NCBI GenBank assembly: GCA_031308135.1
Contig: JAHLJT010009419.1
Span: 68,810,550-68,874,549 of the forward strand
Direction: 5' to 3'
DNA length: 64,000 nt
DNA from: Acheta domesticus
Lineage: Eukaryota; Arthropoda; Insecta; Orthoptera; Gryllidae
Shown: positions 63,826-64,000 of the stretch, in pieces
Numbering within the stretch: position 1 is the first letter of the stretch
Layout: each line of letters starts with the position of its first letter
Translations under genes and position numbers: made by a program
Notes under the pieces: model-generated
What the model was told of the DNA's origin: nothing
The model's input: the letters and a program-made list of their open reading frames with translations, nothing else
Databases searched by the model: none

Positions 63826-64000
63826 ATAAGGCTGGAAAAGTCACGTAGATTTTCTTGTAGGTAAAACCAGGAGATCTCTTAAATTTGTAAAGCGCATCTT
63901 AAAAATGAATACGACGAACGCGAAAGAAATAGCTTATTTATCGCTTGTTCGTCTGATAATGAAATATGGAACAATTTGTTTGGAACCGAACAAAATTATG

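Overview
The window looks like part of a large, AT-rich insect nuclear genome. It has spliced genes with canonical GT-AG introns up to about 10 kb, abundant decayed transposons (P-like, hAT, Jockey-type LINE, tRNA-derived SINEs, MITEs), and an insect-specific chemosensory receptor. I cannot name the species; the repeat-rich, long-intron texture suits a hemimetabolous insect, but that is inference.

Gene 1 (505-6933, + strand) is the 3' part of a catalase: six exons, stop codon, a peroxisomal-type C-terminus and a poly(A) signal. Its first exons lie before the window. Exon 3 (2202-2353) carries an apparent one-base deletion in a T run that breaks the frame. This is either an assembly error or a real lesion.

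Gene 2 (17538-46630, - strand) is a variant ionotropic receptor (IR), most like the IR75 group. I assembled it from nine G+C-rich, alanine-rich exons standing in AT-rich DNA. Most introns agree in phase from one exon to the next. The start exon is missing, one small exon before the last one is missing (a phase break shows it), and the TM1-TM2 loop junction is weak.

The most unusual structure is in and around this receptor gene. The acceptor-plus-exon-start segment of the last exon is echoed about eight times in a degenerate array (17.9-18.77 kb). Similar echoes lie next to the exons at 31.0 kb and 33.9 kb. In transcript sense, the interval between the last two recognised exons begins with an ACGC/CA-rich tract directly at the donor (27.34-27.62 kb) and ends with a GU-rich tract directly at an acceptor that has no pyrimidine tract. 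These ends could pair and bridge the splice sites.

The rest is mostly mobile DNA. 7.98-9.1 kb is a tandem repeat; 9.39-9.63 kb is a near-perfect palindrome; 9.76-10.19 kb is a MITE; 12.1-14.4 kb is a P-element-like transposase fossil; 22.15-26.69 kb is a full-length Jockey-type LINE with a target-site duplication, lying inside the receptor gene. 37.9-38.36 kb and 39.03-39.29 kb are MITEs. 43.1-44.5 kb is a dispersed repeat with a diverged copy at 58.65-59.1 kb. 49.98-51.34 kb is a decayed hAT transposon; 61.02-61.55 kb is a hAT MITE with a perfect 8-bp target duplication; 62.75-63.04 kb is a LINE reverse-transcriptase fragment. SINE copies are scattered throughout. No CRISPR array, operon, true tRNA or rRNA gene was seen.
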